Shown: in pieces, positions 1 through 8,232 of the stretch | Layout of the letters: each line of letters starts with the position of its first letter | Numbering within the stretch: position 1 is the first letter of the stretch | NCBI GenBank assembly: GCA_964505215.1 | Contig: CAZDGU010000011.1 | Coordinates: 43,284-107,283 of the forward strand | DNA: 64,000 nucleotides | DNA from: Gracilimonas sp964505215 | GTDB lineage: Bacteria; Bacteroidota; Rhodothermia; Balneolales; Balneolaceae | Direction: 5' to 3' | Made by a program: the position numbers and the translations under genes | The notes under the pieces: model-generated | What the model was told of the DNA's origin: nothing | What the model saw: only the letters and a program-made list of their open reading frames with translations | The model's database searches: none

Positions 1-1020
1 TTTGGCGGTGGTGTTTTTCAGCTCCACATACTCCACAGCACCGGCAGGCGGATCTTTTGAAAATTCATTGATGATAATATCGCCGGACTGGAAATAATCA
101 TACACAAAAAATGAGAGGGTGGTATCAGCCAGCGTTGTTTCGTTAATGGCGTCTTCTATGTTTTTAACAGTTAAGGAATTTGGTCCGCTTGAAATGGGAT
201 TTGCAAAAGAAATGCGTACGGTTTCACTATTTTGTTGAGTGGCAGATTGTGGAGTAATGCCTTGTGGATTTAAAATGAAATCAGCGGGTTGAATCGAGTT
301 GAAATCCACATCGCGCGAAAAAGTAATGTCCAGATCATACTGATTCACCGTGGCTATATCAATGATTTTGACAGGCGAAATATCAATTTTAAAATCATAG
401 AAAAACTTGTCTGAGCGGGTGGATGTGTACGTGTTTTTGAAGCCGAAGTAGGTAGTTGTGGTATAAGTATTATCGGTGCCGGTTCCTTCTAAAGTAAGTG
501 CACCGGCGTAGCCTTCGGCGGCTTCCAGCGTCCAGTTTCCTGCGGCATCGCGCGTAACTTTTATCCGAAAATCTCCGCCTGAGCTGATGTCTGTGCTTCC
601 GGTAATAATCTCTCCGTTTTCTGCACCTGCCGTAATTTTGAACAGGCGAAGCACATCGTTACTGCCATTTTCTCCGGCCAGCAGCTTATAGCCGTTTAAG
701 GAGCCGGTGAGGTCTTGAATGTCGCTCATTAAATAGACTTCAGCCTTGTTGCCGGCCGATGGAGCAAAGCCATCCAGGCGCAGAAAAAATTCCCAATAAC
801 CTACCGTGTTGGCAGAAGGTGTGCTTAGATAAGAAATGCCGCTTCCGCCCGCATTTTGCTGAAGCAGGGTATTTCCATCTTCTTCAACAAAAATAAAATC
901 AGCAGTTGTGCCGCTCCAGTTAGATAAGTCGTGATTTGAAAAATCATCCTCAAAGTTAACAGTTTGACTGAACGTCAAAGCCGGAAGCAACCACGATATG
1001 AGGATAATGCATGCTCTCAT
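1..1020 (-). CDS. Secreted protein with C-terminal lamin-tail domain (partial)
   Basis: This reading frame starts at the ATG complementary to 1018-1020 and runs off the left edge, so only about 340 N-terminal residues are visible. It opens with a signal peptide (MRACIILISWLLPALTFSQ) and a mature part that looks like a beta-rich laminin-G/concanavalin-like module (residues about 25-205). A bacterial Ig-like stretch follows, and then the start of a lamin-tail domain (motif INEF near residue 320, then EYVELKN). Such proteins are secreted in Bacteroidota and often carry a type IX sorting signal at the C terminus, which lies outside this window. The function is unknown; cell-surface or extracellular location is inferred from the signal peptide and domains. 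Confidence 0.75.
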   Translation of the reverse strand, partial: MRACIILISWLLPALTFSQTVNFEDDFSNHDLSNWSGTTADFIFVEEDGNTLLQQNAGGSGISYLSTPSANTVGYWEFFLRLDGFAPSAGNKAEVYLMSDIQDLTGSLNGYKLLAGENGSNDVLRLFKITAGAENGEIITGSTDISSGGDFRIKVTRDAAGNWTLEAAEGYAGALTLEGTGTDNTYTTTTYFGFKNTYTSTRSDKFFYDFKIDISPVKIIDIATVNQYDLDITFSRDVDFNSIQPADFILNPQGITPQSATQQNSETVRISFANPISSGPNSLTVKNIEDAINETTLADTTLSFFVYDYFQSGDIIINEFSKDPPAGAVEYVELKNTTAK

Positions 1021-1085
1021 GGCAGAGAGAATTACTTATTAAAACTAAGTAGATTATTATAGAGCAGTAATAAATCTGATAAAAA

Positions 1086-1120
1086 AAGGGGATAAAAGGA
1101 TTTTCCACCTTTTATCCCTT
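1086..1120 (-). terminator. Hairpin with minus-strand U-tract in the leader of the lamin-tail gene
   Basis: The arms AAGGGGATAAAAGG and CCTTTTATCCCTT pair around a short loop. On the minus strand the hairpin is followed by a run of about eight T residues, as in an intrinsic terminator. It lies upstream of the minus-strand gene starting at 1020, with no minus-strand gene immediately before it, so it would sit in that gene's own leader. It could be an attenuator or a barrier to read-through from asd. Confidence 0.45.
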
Positions 1121-1129
1121 GAAGGACAT

Positions 1130-1147
1130 GGGTTTGTTAATCAACCC
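1130..1147. promoter_or_regulatory. Palindrome GGGTTTGTTAATCAACCC, possible operator
   Basis: An 18-base near-perfect inverted repeat lies between the divergent genes starting at 1020 (minus) and 1279 (plus). Its dyad symmetry and AT-rich centre fit a binding site for a dimeric regulator. No specific regulator can be named. Confidence 0.25.
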
Positions 1148-1278
1148 AAATGTTAGTTCTCTTTTACTTTTGTTAGCTGTATAGTTAGAGCGATGAGACG
1201 AGCACTCCTTACATTTTTTTTGTACTTTTTATATGAAAATTTAATTCAATCTTAAGTTGTGTAAAAACAATATATAAT

Positions 1279-1656
1279 ATGAAGACTCTTCCTTTTGTAA
1301 TTGAAAATTTGAATGGCGGGTTCATGAAAGTGGAGGGAGTTCTGCGCGTGGAAGGTGAAAAGCTGGTGTTTGAATATCAAAAAAAGGACGCGGTGGTAGA
1401 AGCATACCAGTCAGAATTGAGAACTCAGGAAATACAAATATCCGAATTGGATATGCTGGAGTTTAAGAAAGGATGGTTTAGAGGGAAGCTTATTTTGCAC
1501 GGAAAAAGAGCAAGTTCCTTTGGAGAACTTCCCGGAAAAGATCTTACCGAACGGGTGTTAATTATAAAGCGAAAACACCGCAACACAGCGGCCAATATCT
1601 CATCATCCCTTAACCTGCTGCTGTCCGAACGTAAATTAAAAGAACTGGATGAATAG
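1279..1656 (+). CDS. Small conserved protein, first of a tandem paralogous pair
   Basis: This 125-residue soluble protein has no signal peptide or membrane segment. It is clearly related to the next gene: VEGVLRVEGEKLVFEY aligns with VKGILSFIDNELLFEY, and KKGWFRGKLILHGK with KKGFLWSGGKLVIEAK, followed by a shared LPG motif. The alternating beta strands with conserved glycines resemble a small PH-like or split-barrel fold, but this is only an impression. The two genes are separated by two bases and are surely co-transcribed. I do not recognise the family. The C terminus is helical and charged. Confidence 0.8.
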   Translation: MKTLPFVIENLNGGFMKVEGVLRVEGEKLVFEYQKKDAVVEAYQSELRTQEIQISELDMLEFKKGWFRGKLILHGKRASSFGELPGKDLTERVLIIKRKHRNTAANISSSLNLLLSERKLKELDE

Positions 1657-1658
1657 CG

Positions 1659-2051
1659 ATGAGCATTCCCTATCATTATAAAATGCCGGACTCCGGTTCC
1701 AACCAAAAGAAAGAGGTGAAAGGCATTCTCAGCTTTATAGATAATGAGCTTCTGTTTGAATACAAGGTGTACGACCAAGCAGGGCAAAGCATCAGCAACC
1801 TGGCAAAATTCTCCATTCAATTATCTCAAATCAGCCAAATTTTATATAAAAAAGGGTTTCTGTGGAGCGGCGGAAAGCTGGTGATAGAAGCAAAACACCA
1901 GCCATTTTTTGAGCCGCTTCCGGGCAGCAGACAGGGAATTATAAAGCTGAATATAAATCGGGCTGATAAAGCTGAGACCATTCGGTTTTCAACCAAAATG
2001 AATCTTTATATGTCCCGAAATCTTGCAGACTCTACGAAAGAAAAGGATTGA
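1659..2051 (+). CDS. Small conserved protein, second of a tandem paralogous pair
   Basis: This 130-residue protein starts two bases after the stop of its upstream paralogue. It has the same core: KGILSF, LLFEY, then KKGF and GGKLVIEAK, and an LPGS turn. Its ends differ from those of the paralogue. Divergence is large, so the duplication is old and each copy is probably kept for a distinct role, perhaps as a heteromer. No catalytic motif is visible and the function is unknown. It ends 56 bases before the convergently transcribed asd. Confidence 0.8.
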   Translation: MSIPYHYKMPDSGSNQKKEVKGILSFIDNELLFEYKVYDQAGQSISNLAKFSIQLSQISQILYKKGFLWSGGKLVIEAKHQPFFEPLPGSRQGIIKLNINRADKAETIRFSTKMNLYMSRNLADSTKEKD

Positions 2052-2107
2052 ATGATTTCAGATGCAGGGGCACATAATTGTGCCTCTGCTGTGTTCTGTT
2101 CAGGTAT

Positions 2108-3163
2108 TTAATTCAGAATCCCTTTTTTTGCCAATAATTCTGCATTTAAAATGGCTCCGCCTGCCGCGCCGCGGATGGTATTATGCGCCATAGCTACAAA
2201 GCTCACATCAAATACCTCGGCTTTTCTCAATCGTCCCAAATGCAACTGCATTCCGTTTTCCCAATCTGCATGCAGGCGAGGCTGTGGGTAATATTCGTTT
2301 TGATGCAGATTATATAGAGATTTTGGTGATGAAGGAAGATCTAAAGCCGCAATTGGGTTTTTATAATTTTGATAAGCAGCATGCAGCTCATCCAGTTCTT
2401 TGGGTGGATTTTGAAGCTTAACGGTAGCAGAAATCATGTGGCCGTTTAGCGAAGGCACGCGCGTGGCGGTAGCGTGTACGGGGAACTTGGGTAAGCTTAA
2501 TTTTTGATTGGTGAGCGTGCTCAATATTTTATGCGTTTCGGGGCCAACTTTTGGCTCTTCGCCGGAAATAAAAGGCACTACATTACTCAAAATATCGAGA
2601 CTGGCAACGCCCGGATATCCCGCACCCGAAATGGCCTGCATGGTGGTTAAAATAAGCGCTTCAATTCCGAATAGGTCATGTAGCGGCTTCAGTGAAAGTG
2701 ACAGAGGAACAGCTACACAATTTGGGTTGGTAACAATCCATCCGTTTCCGTCTTCCGTAAAATTTTGGCTCTTTATAAGTTCGGTGTGATCCGGATTAAT
2801 TTCGGGTACTAACAGCGGAACCGTGGCATCCTGGCGATAGTTTTTGGCGTTAGAGATAACCGGAATTCCCGCTTCAGCAAAGGCTTTTTCAACATCACCG
2901 GCAACGGAAGAGTCTAATCCGGAAAATACAAAATCTACGTTTTTGAACTTATCAGGCGTACAGTTTTTTACCGTTTTGTCTCGGATGTTAGCGGGAAGAA
3001 CCACATCTTCAATCCAGTTAGCGGCTTCTTTGTATTTCTTTCCGGCCGAACGCTGCGAAGCTCCAAGGGCTTCAATTTCAAACCAGGGATGGTCCTGCAG
3101 CAGACGAATAAACTTTTGGCCAACCGCACCGGTTGCTCCTAAAATACCAACTTTCAAATTCAT
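2108..3163 (-). CDS. asd: Aspartate-semialdehyde dehydrogenase
   Basis: The enzyme reduces L-aspartyl-4-phosphate to L-aspartate-4-semialdehyde with NADPH, the branch step to lysine/diaminopimelate, threonine and methionine. The 351-residue protein has the N-terminal NADP-binding loop GATGAVGQ (residues 9-16) and the catalytic-cysteine motif TNPNC (Cys149). Its length and sequence fit the archaeal/fungal-type ASADH branch common in Bacteroidota rather than the E. coli type. It is transcribed alone on the minus strand, divergent from the MFS gene. The ATG at 3163 fits the family N terminus (MNLKVGILGATG). Confidence 0.95.
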   Translation of the reverse strand: MNLKVGILGATGAVGQKFIRLLQDHPWFEIEALGASQRSAGKKYKEAANWIEDVVLPANIRDKTVKNCTPDKFKNVDFVFSGLDSSVAGDVEKAFAEAGIPVISNAKNYRQDATVPLLVPEINPDHTELIKSQNFTEDGNGWIVTNPNCVAVPLSLSLKPLHDLFGIEALILTTMQAISGAGYPGVASLDILSNVVPFISGEEPKVGPETHKILSTLTNQKLSLPKFPVHATATRVPSLNGHMISATVKLQNPPKELDELHAAYQNYKNPIAALDLPSSPKSLYNLHQNEYYPQPRLHADWENGMQLHLGRLRKAEVFDVSFVAMAHNTIRGAAGGAILNAELLAKKGILN

Positions 3164-3319
3164 AGAGTGAGTGTTTAAAAGACTAATGTTGAGTGAGGGG
3201 CTGAAAATAATGATTCTTTACGCATTATGCGCAACTTTTAACGCTTCATTTTTGAGAGGAATGAAACTCTTAACACAGATTGCCCACAAAGAAACTTTCT
3301 TTTCTACGAGGTAGAGTTC

Positions 3320-3327
3320 TATCTTTG
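3320..3327 (+). promoter_or_regulatory. TATCTTTG box (Bacteroidota -7 element) next to the MFS start codon
   Basis: TATCTTTG matches the Bacteroidota -7 consensus TAnnTTTG and ends four bases before the ATG at 3332. A weak upstream element (TTTC at 3296) lies about 20 bases away. If the box is used, the transcript would begin at or within the start codon, that is, it would be leaderless. Confidence 0.4.
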
Positions 3328-3331
3328 GCGC

Positions 3332-4597
3332 ATGAAATTTCTTTACTCCAAAATGGAAAGTCGCTTCCCGGCATTTTATCCTTGGCTGGTTTTAGCGCTG
3401 CTGTTTTTGATATACATTTCCAGTTTTGTAGATCGCCAAATTGTGGCCGTTTTAGGCACCGCTATACGTGATGAGCTTGGCTTCAGCAATACACAAATTG
3501 GAGTTTTGTACGGCCCCGCTTTTTCGTTGATTTATGCTATTTGTGGCCTGTTTATGGGATGGTTTGCCGACATTCACTCCCGAAAGCGGATTATGCTAAT
3601 CGGTTTGCTCATATGGAGCCTGATGACCGTGGCGAGTGGCTTTGCCAGCTCATTCGCGTTCTTAATTTCTGCCCGTTTTTTTGTGGGTGTGAGCCAGTCG
3701 GCTTTAGGCCCCGCCGCATATTCATTATTGGCCGATTACTTTCCTCCTGAAAAAAGAGCTCGGGTTTTTTCCGTTTACGCTTCCGGAATTTTTGTGGGCG
3801 TGGGGCTTTCTTTTTTAATTGGTGGCTCGGTAGCTGAACTGTATGACTGGAGAACGGCCATGAAAACCGTAGGATGGCCCGGATTGATTTTGGCAACCGT
3901 TGGATTTTTATTGATTAAAGAACCGATTCGAAGTTCTAAAAAGGCGCAGGCCTCGGGCGCTCAATTTATTAGCGTGCTGAAATTTATTCTTGCCAAAAAA
4001 GCTGTACGCTATCACTTAGTTGGGTTTTCGATGCTTTCGCTCAGCGGCTACACTATTTTGGCTTTTATTGGAACCGTGCTGAACGATACTTTCGAGGCGC
4101 CATCGATAATATCTCAATACGGCTGGTTTATGTTTGCAACCGGGGTGAGCGTAAATCTCTCCGGCTGGCTGGCAGATGTATTGGCCCGAAAATGGGGCGC
4201 TGAAAAACGTTTTGTAATGGGAATAATAGCCGCCTTGGGCGGGCTCCCGCTGTACTATTTCGGGTTGATGGCAGAAACGGCATTGGCCGCATTTTTGCTC
4301 ATTGGATGCGCAAATATTATATCTTCTTCTTACAACGGCGTAGCCGCCGCACTCATCCAATACTTTGTACAGCCAAATATGCGAGGTGTGGCCGGCGCGC
4401 TATACTTATTTGTGATTAGCATTGTAGGCTTTGGAATTGGTCCGCCCGTAACCGGCTGGCTGATTGATCACGTTTTTACCGGTAATTACGGGCCGTCAAA
4501 AGCACTGCTGCTGGTGTTTATTGTGTGTGGTTTTATAGCTGCTTTTTGCTTTTTAAAAGCCATGAAACACTACGCCACAGATGCAGAAGTGGAATGA
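3332..4597 (+). CDS. MFS transporter, spinster-like
   Basis: This 421-residue integral inner-membrane protein has about 12 hydrophobic segments. The N-terminal SFVDRQIV and the loop 2-3 motif GWFADIHSRKR (the MFS A-motif region, around residues 75-85) resemble the spinster-like branch of the major facilitator superfamily (proposed lipid or organic-anion carriers). The substrate cannot be told from sequence. The gene is monocistronic, with asd divergent on its left and vapC convergent on its right. The ATG at 3332 is preceded by a TATCTTTG promoter box. Confidence 0.88.
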   Translation: MKFLYSKMESRFPAFYPWLVLALLFLIYISSFVDRQIVAVLGTAIRDELGFSNTQIGVLYGPAFSLIYAICGLFMGWFADIHSRKRIMLIGLLIWSLMTVASGFASSFAFLISARFFVGVSQSALGPAAYSLLADYFPPEKRARVFSVYASGIFVGVGLSFLIGGSVAELYDWRTAMKTVGWPGLILATVGFLLIKEPIRSSKKAQASGAQFISVLKFILAKKAVRYHLVGFSMLSLSGYTILAFIGTVLNDTFEAPSIISQYGWFMFATGVSVNLSGWLADVLARKWGAEKRFVMGIIAALGGLPLYYFGLMAETALAAFLLIGCANIISSSYNGVAAALIQYFVQPNMRGVAGALYLFVISIVGFGIGPPVTGWLIDHVFTGNYGPSKALLLVFIVCGFIAAFCFLKAMKHYATDAEVE

Positions 4598-4699
4598 GAT
4601 ACGGTTTTGGTTTGACCGGGAAGGAAGCTTTTGGAGTGAACCGGATTAGCTCATTAATTTACAAGAAAGAACTCTTTAAGTGATATTGATTGTAGTAAT

Positions 4700-5101
4700 T
4701 CAAGAAACAAATTCTTTTGGATGAATAGCAATATCAGGAAATTCACGAAGCAGTTTTTTATCGAAAGTGATTAGCGGGACTTCTAAATCATCAGCTAATG
4801 CTACGAACTCGCAATCGTATGCGGAGCAGGAAGAGCCTGAAACAAAACTCATAACCTGTATTGAATTAACTTCAAATTCATGGGCATTCAACAACTGCTC
4901 AGCTTCTTCTATGGCCTGCAGAGCAACCGTTAATTCTAAAATTTTTTTCCGAAGATACATTGATACTACATTTCTGAACTCGGAACGCCAGAGAAGTGGA
5001 GCAACCCAATTATTATCTTTCTTAAGTACCTTATAAGCCCATTCATCTTTATTGTTTGGCATCCACAAACTGGCAATTATATTAGTGTCAACAACAATCA
5101 C
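4700..5101 (-). CDS. vapC: PIN-domain toxin, VapC family
   Basis: This 133-residue PIN-domain ribonuclease carries the expected acidic residues: Asp5 (VVDTNI), Glu41, Asp96 and Asp114 (ITFDKKLL). VapC toxins cut tRNA or rRNA and are silenced by the partner antitoxin, which usually also represses the operon. Its start overlaps the end of the antitoxin gene by four bases, so the two are translationally coupled. No inactivating mutation is seen. Confidence 0.88.
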   Translation of the reverse strand: MIVVDTNIIASLWMPNNKDEWAYKVLKKDNNWVAPLLWRSEFRNVVSMYLRKKILELTVALQAIEEAEQLLNAHEFEVNSIQVMSFVSGSSCSAYDCEFVALADDLEVPLITFDKKLLREFPDIAIHPKEFVS

Positions 5102-5340
5102 GGACGGCCTTGTTCAATGGCTTGTTGAATTTCATCTATAGAGAGGGAGCCTTTTGCTTTCTTCTTAAGCTTATTTGCACGCTCAATAAGTTGGTCAGGA
5201 TCCCGACGATTGCTTTGAACGAGTTTTTTCAAATGAACGATAACTTCACTGTTAATACTTCGGTGATTTAGTTCGGCCTGTTTTTTGAGTTTTTGGTACA
5301 CGTCCTCTGGGATATCCCGGATGGTAATATTTGTAGCCAT
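5098..5340 (-). CDS. vapB: Ribbon-helix-helix antitoxin (FitA/VapB-like)
   Basis: This 80-residue protein has an N-terminal ribbon-helix-helix of the FitA/Arc type (NITIRDIPEDVYQKLKKQAE, then NHRSINSEVI). The charged C-terminal tail would wrap the PIN toxin. It is the first gene of a two-gene operon with vapC and probably binds its own promoter just upstream of 5340. The upstream AT-rich stretch has no obvious palindrome. Confidence 0.85.
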   Translation of the reverse strand: MATNITIRDIPEDVYQKLKKQAELNHRSINSEVIVHLKKLVQSNRRDPDQLIERANKLKKKAKGSLSIDEIQQAIEQGRP

Positions 5341-5936
5341 GGTAAATGAATTTAATATAGTTTCAATATGAAACTACTTAAAATATGCTACTATTACAAA
5401 AAAACTCCAATTTTATCAAAAAGCTCGTATTAAATATGTTAGTCTCAATTACCCATTTACCTCGTTGCTAAGCTCCGGCTTAGCCATGTAGTCTCGGAAG
5501 CTTCAAAAAGCTTTTAAGAATGCCTTAATTTCGATTGCTCACTTATTCATTTTGGCTTAATCCCTCGCTCTTTAGCGGGGACGGCACCATGAGCCAAAGT
5601 ATCAAGAAAACATAAGAGGTTCTGCATCCCGGATATTAAAAAGTGAATTGCTTATCGAAGAGTTTAGCCGTTGCTCTAATCGGAATCCGCTGTTTTGGGT
5701 TTGTCTCTATCACATATCGGCTTTTCTATCAAATAAGTGGAAAAGGAGTCTTCATAAATAGAAAGTCCGGCCACCTTAAAGTGAGATAATTGACGGAATA
5801 TGAAGATGAAAATGTGGCTTTATAAAGCTAAAAATGGACATTTTAAGAGAATCTTCACATAACCTTCACATTACTTTATTTATTTAGACCGGTTATAGAC
5901 TATGGATCCATAAAGCAAGTTAGTTAAGTGAATTAT
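5341..5936. other. Intergenic region, no gene seen
   Basis: About 590 bases separate vapB and the TonB receptor gene. They contain one solitary half of the main repeat family (5461-5515). No open frame has coding character. The promoter of the receptor must lie in the last 100 or so bases; I see no convincing Fur box. Confidence 0.5.
5461..5515 (+). repeat. Solitary half of the REPIN-like repeat
   Basis: It begins CTCGTTGCTAAGCTCCGGCT, whose GCTAAG/CTTAGC arms form a hairpin. An ATGTAGTC linker and the start of a degenerate second hairpin follow. The first 25 bases match the left arm of the element at 11093. No inverted partner arm was found nearby, so this copy seems to be a decayed singlet. 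Confidence 0.6.
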
Positions 5937-8222
5937 ATGAAGCACTTCCTGCTGGGGAGTATGTTAATGGGAGTTACATTTTCAGCTTTTGCCAAACCCA
6001 AACAAGGAGAAATTAGAGGTTGTGTAGTAGAATCATCAGGAGAAGGAATACCTTATGCTCAGGTATATTTAAGCGACAGAAAATGGGCGATAACTGATGG
6101 CGATGGCTGCTTTTCAATTAATAATATTCCCGCAAAATCCTATCAAATAAGCGTTAGCAAAATTGGTTTTCAAAACTTCAGTAAAACCCTCAAAATAAAG
6201 GAAGAGCAAACGCTGGAGCTTTACATTGTACTTGAAGAAGTGGTGTATGAGGTAAAGCCCATTGTAATTACCGCCTCAAGAACCAAGAGAGAATTGGAGG
6301 ATGTGAGCGTACCCATAACCGTTATCGACAAAAAAGAAATTACCGGCTCCGGCAGCTTGCGCTTAAGTGATGTTTTGGAGGAGCAAACGGGCATTACCAT
6401 GGTTTCCAATCATGGCACAGGGGTTCAAATACAAGGTTTTGATCCTGAGTACACTCTAATTCTAATCGACAATCAGCCCGTAATTGGCCGGACCGCGGGT
6501 ACCTTAGATTTAATGCGGCTTGCCATAGGTGATGTAAAACAAATAGAAATTGTAAAAGGTCCTTCTTCAGCTTTATGGGGGAGTGATGCGTTGGCCGGGG
6601 TGATTAACATCATCACAGAAAGGGGAAGCGAGCCGTTTACCTGGAACGCAACCGGCCGTTACGGTTCTAACGAAAGCTACGATGGATCTTCCAATATTTT
6701 ATTCAAAACGAATAAGTTAAGCGGGCGGTTTTTTGGGAATGTGAACGGCTCTGAAGGGTTTGATTTGAATAAAAATACCATCGCTCCAACGGTTCCCAAA
6801 TACAATAATTACACGCTAAGCAGTAGCTTAGATTACCGACCAATAAAGCGGATTGGGTTAAGCTTGGGCGGCAGATTCTACAGCGAGGACCAAAGTTACA
6901 GAGATCTGTCTGATATTTCGGATGGAGCCAAAGAATTGGATGGCCACGATACTCAGGAAAATTACAGCATCACCCCCGAGCTGAATTTTTACTTTGGCAG
7001 TAAGCAGCTTATAGAAGCACACAGTTTTTTCAGTAGATTTAAACATAAAAACAGGCTGAAGTTAGCTGATTCAGGTGGCCCTTATTTTCAAGAGTCCTTC
7101 GATCAAACCTTGAATAAGTTTGAAATTAAAAGCTCTACTTTTTGGAGTTCATCCCAAACAACAGTTCTGGGTGCCGGTATGAATGTAGAGGGGTTGAAGG
7201 GTGAAATTTTTGCCGATATCCCAAACCATGAAAGCTATTTTATATTTGGACAGCATGAGCTGGAGTTTTCAAAAAAACTATCCTTTACAGGCGGGTTTCG
7301 GTTTGATGCACATCAGGAATATAATTCTCAGCTCAGCCCCAAGTTTTCGGCCTTATATAAGCCCAATAAATACGTACATCTTAAAGCTTCTTTAGGCGGC
7401 GGTTTCAAAGCACCGGATTTCAGTCAACTTTTTCTCAACTTCACAAATCCCATTGCAGGCTACAGCGTTTTTGGTGCCACAACTGTAGAAAAGGGTATAG
7501 AAATGACCCAAAATAGCGGTCAAATTGCCGAGCTTTATGTAGATCCAAATGATATAGAGCCAATAAAAGCCGAGCATTCATTCTCCTATAATGCGGGGAT
7601 AGATGTATTTCCCATAAATGGGTTACAGCTGAAAATAAACGGGTTTAGAAATAACGTAACCGACCTGATTGAAACACAGCGAATTGCTACCAAAACGAAT
7701 GGCCAATCTATATTTACCTACGTTAATCTGAATCAGATTTACACCCAGGGTTTAGAGTTTGAGGCTCGTGTTACGCCAAATAATATAAAAGGCTTACGGA
7801 TAGGAGCAGGCTATCAGCTGCTGGATGCCCGCCGACAAATTACCCGAGAATTTGACAAGGTTGAAAACGGGGTGGTCATCTCCTTATCCGAAAAGGATTA
7901 TGTGCCCATGTTCAACAGGTCTAAGCATACGGCTAATCTAAAAGTTTATTATACCCTTCAGCGCCTTGGTTTAGATGCCAGCATTAGGCTTCAGCACCGA
8001 GGCAAGTACGGCTTTGCCGATTTGAATGCGAATAATAAAATTGACGGTAACGAGTACGCCGAGGCTCACACCATCATAAACACCTCTTTGGCTAAAACAT
8101 TTCTGGAGCACTTCAAGCTTCAGGTAGGCGTTAATAATATTACAAACTACCAACACGCTCAGTTTTTGCCATCCAACCCCGGCATTACATTTTATACACA
8201 ACTAAACATCAAGTTATATTAA
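5937..8222 (+). CDS. TonB-dependent outer-membrane receptor, probably haem/iron (HmuR-like)
   Basis: This outer-membrane receptor of about 760 residues has a signal peptide ending near SAFA. A carboxypeptidase-regulatory-like domain follows (residues about 25-105: GEIRGCVVESSGEGIPYAQV), then a plug domain (about 115-225) and a 22-strand barrel ending in the aromatic-rich FYTQLNIKLY. It would import a ligand using TonB energy. A HmuY-type lipoprotein follows 10 bases downstream, pointing to haem or an iron-porphyrin. ATG 5937 is preferred because it begins directly with the signal peptide; an in-frame GTG at 5928 would add three residues. The specificity is inferred from the neighbour only. 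Confidence 0.85.
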   Translation: MKHFLLGSMLMGVTFSAFAKPKQGEIRGCVVESSGEGIPYAQVYLSDRKWAITDGDGCFSINNIPAKSYQISVSKIGFQNFSKTLKIKEEQTLELYIVLEEVVYEVKPIVITASRTKRELEDVSVPITVIDKKEITGSGSLRLSDVLEEQTGITMVSNHGTGVQIQGFDPEYTLILIDNQPVIGRTAGTLDLMRLAIGDVKQIEIVKGPSSALWGSDALAGVINIITERGSEPFTWNATGRYGSNESYDGSSNILFKTNKLSGRFFGNVNGSEGFDLNKNTIAPTVPKYNNYTLSSSLDYRPIKRIGLSLGGRFYSEDQSYRDLSDISDGAKELDGHDTQENYSITPELNFYFGSKQLIEAHSFFSRFKHKNRLKLADSGGPYFQESFDQTLNKFEIKSSTFWSSSQTTVLGAGMNVEGLKGEIFADIPNHESYFIFGQHELEFSKKLSFTGGFRFDAHQEYNSQLSPKFSALYKPNKYVHLKASLGGGFKAPDFSQLFLNFTNPIAGYSVFGATTVEKGIEMTQNSGQIAELYVDPNDIEPIKAEHSFSYNAGIDVFPINGLQLKINGFRNNVTDLIETQRIATKTNGQSIFTYVNLNQIYTQGLEFEARVTPNNIKGLRIGAGYQLLDARRQITREFDKVENGVVISLSEKDYVPMFNRSKHTANLKVYYTLQRLGLDASIRLQHRGKYGFADLNANNKIDGNEYAEAHTIINTSLAKTFLEHFKLQVGVNNITNYQHAQFLPSNPGITFYTQLNIKLY

Positions 8223-8232
8223 AAAATAAACA

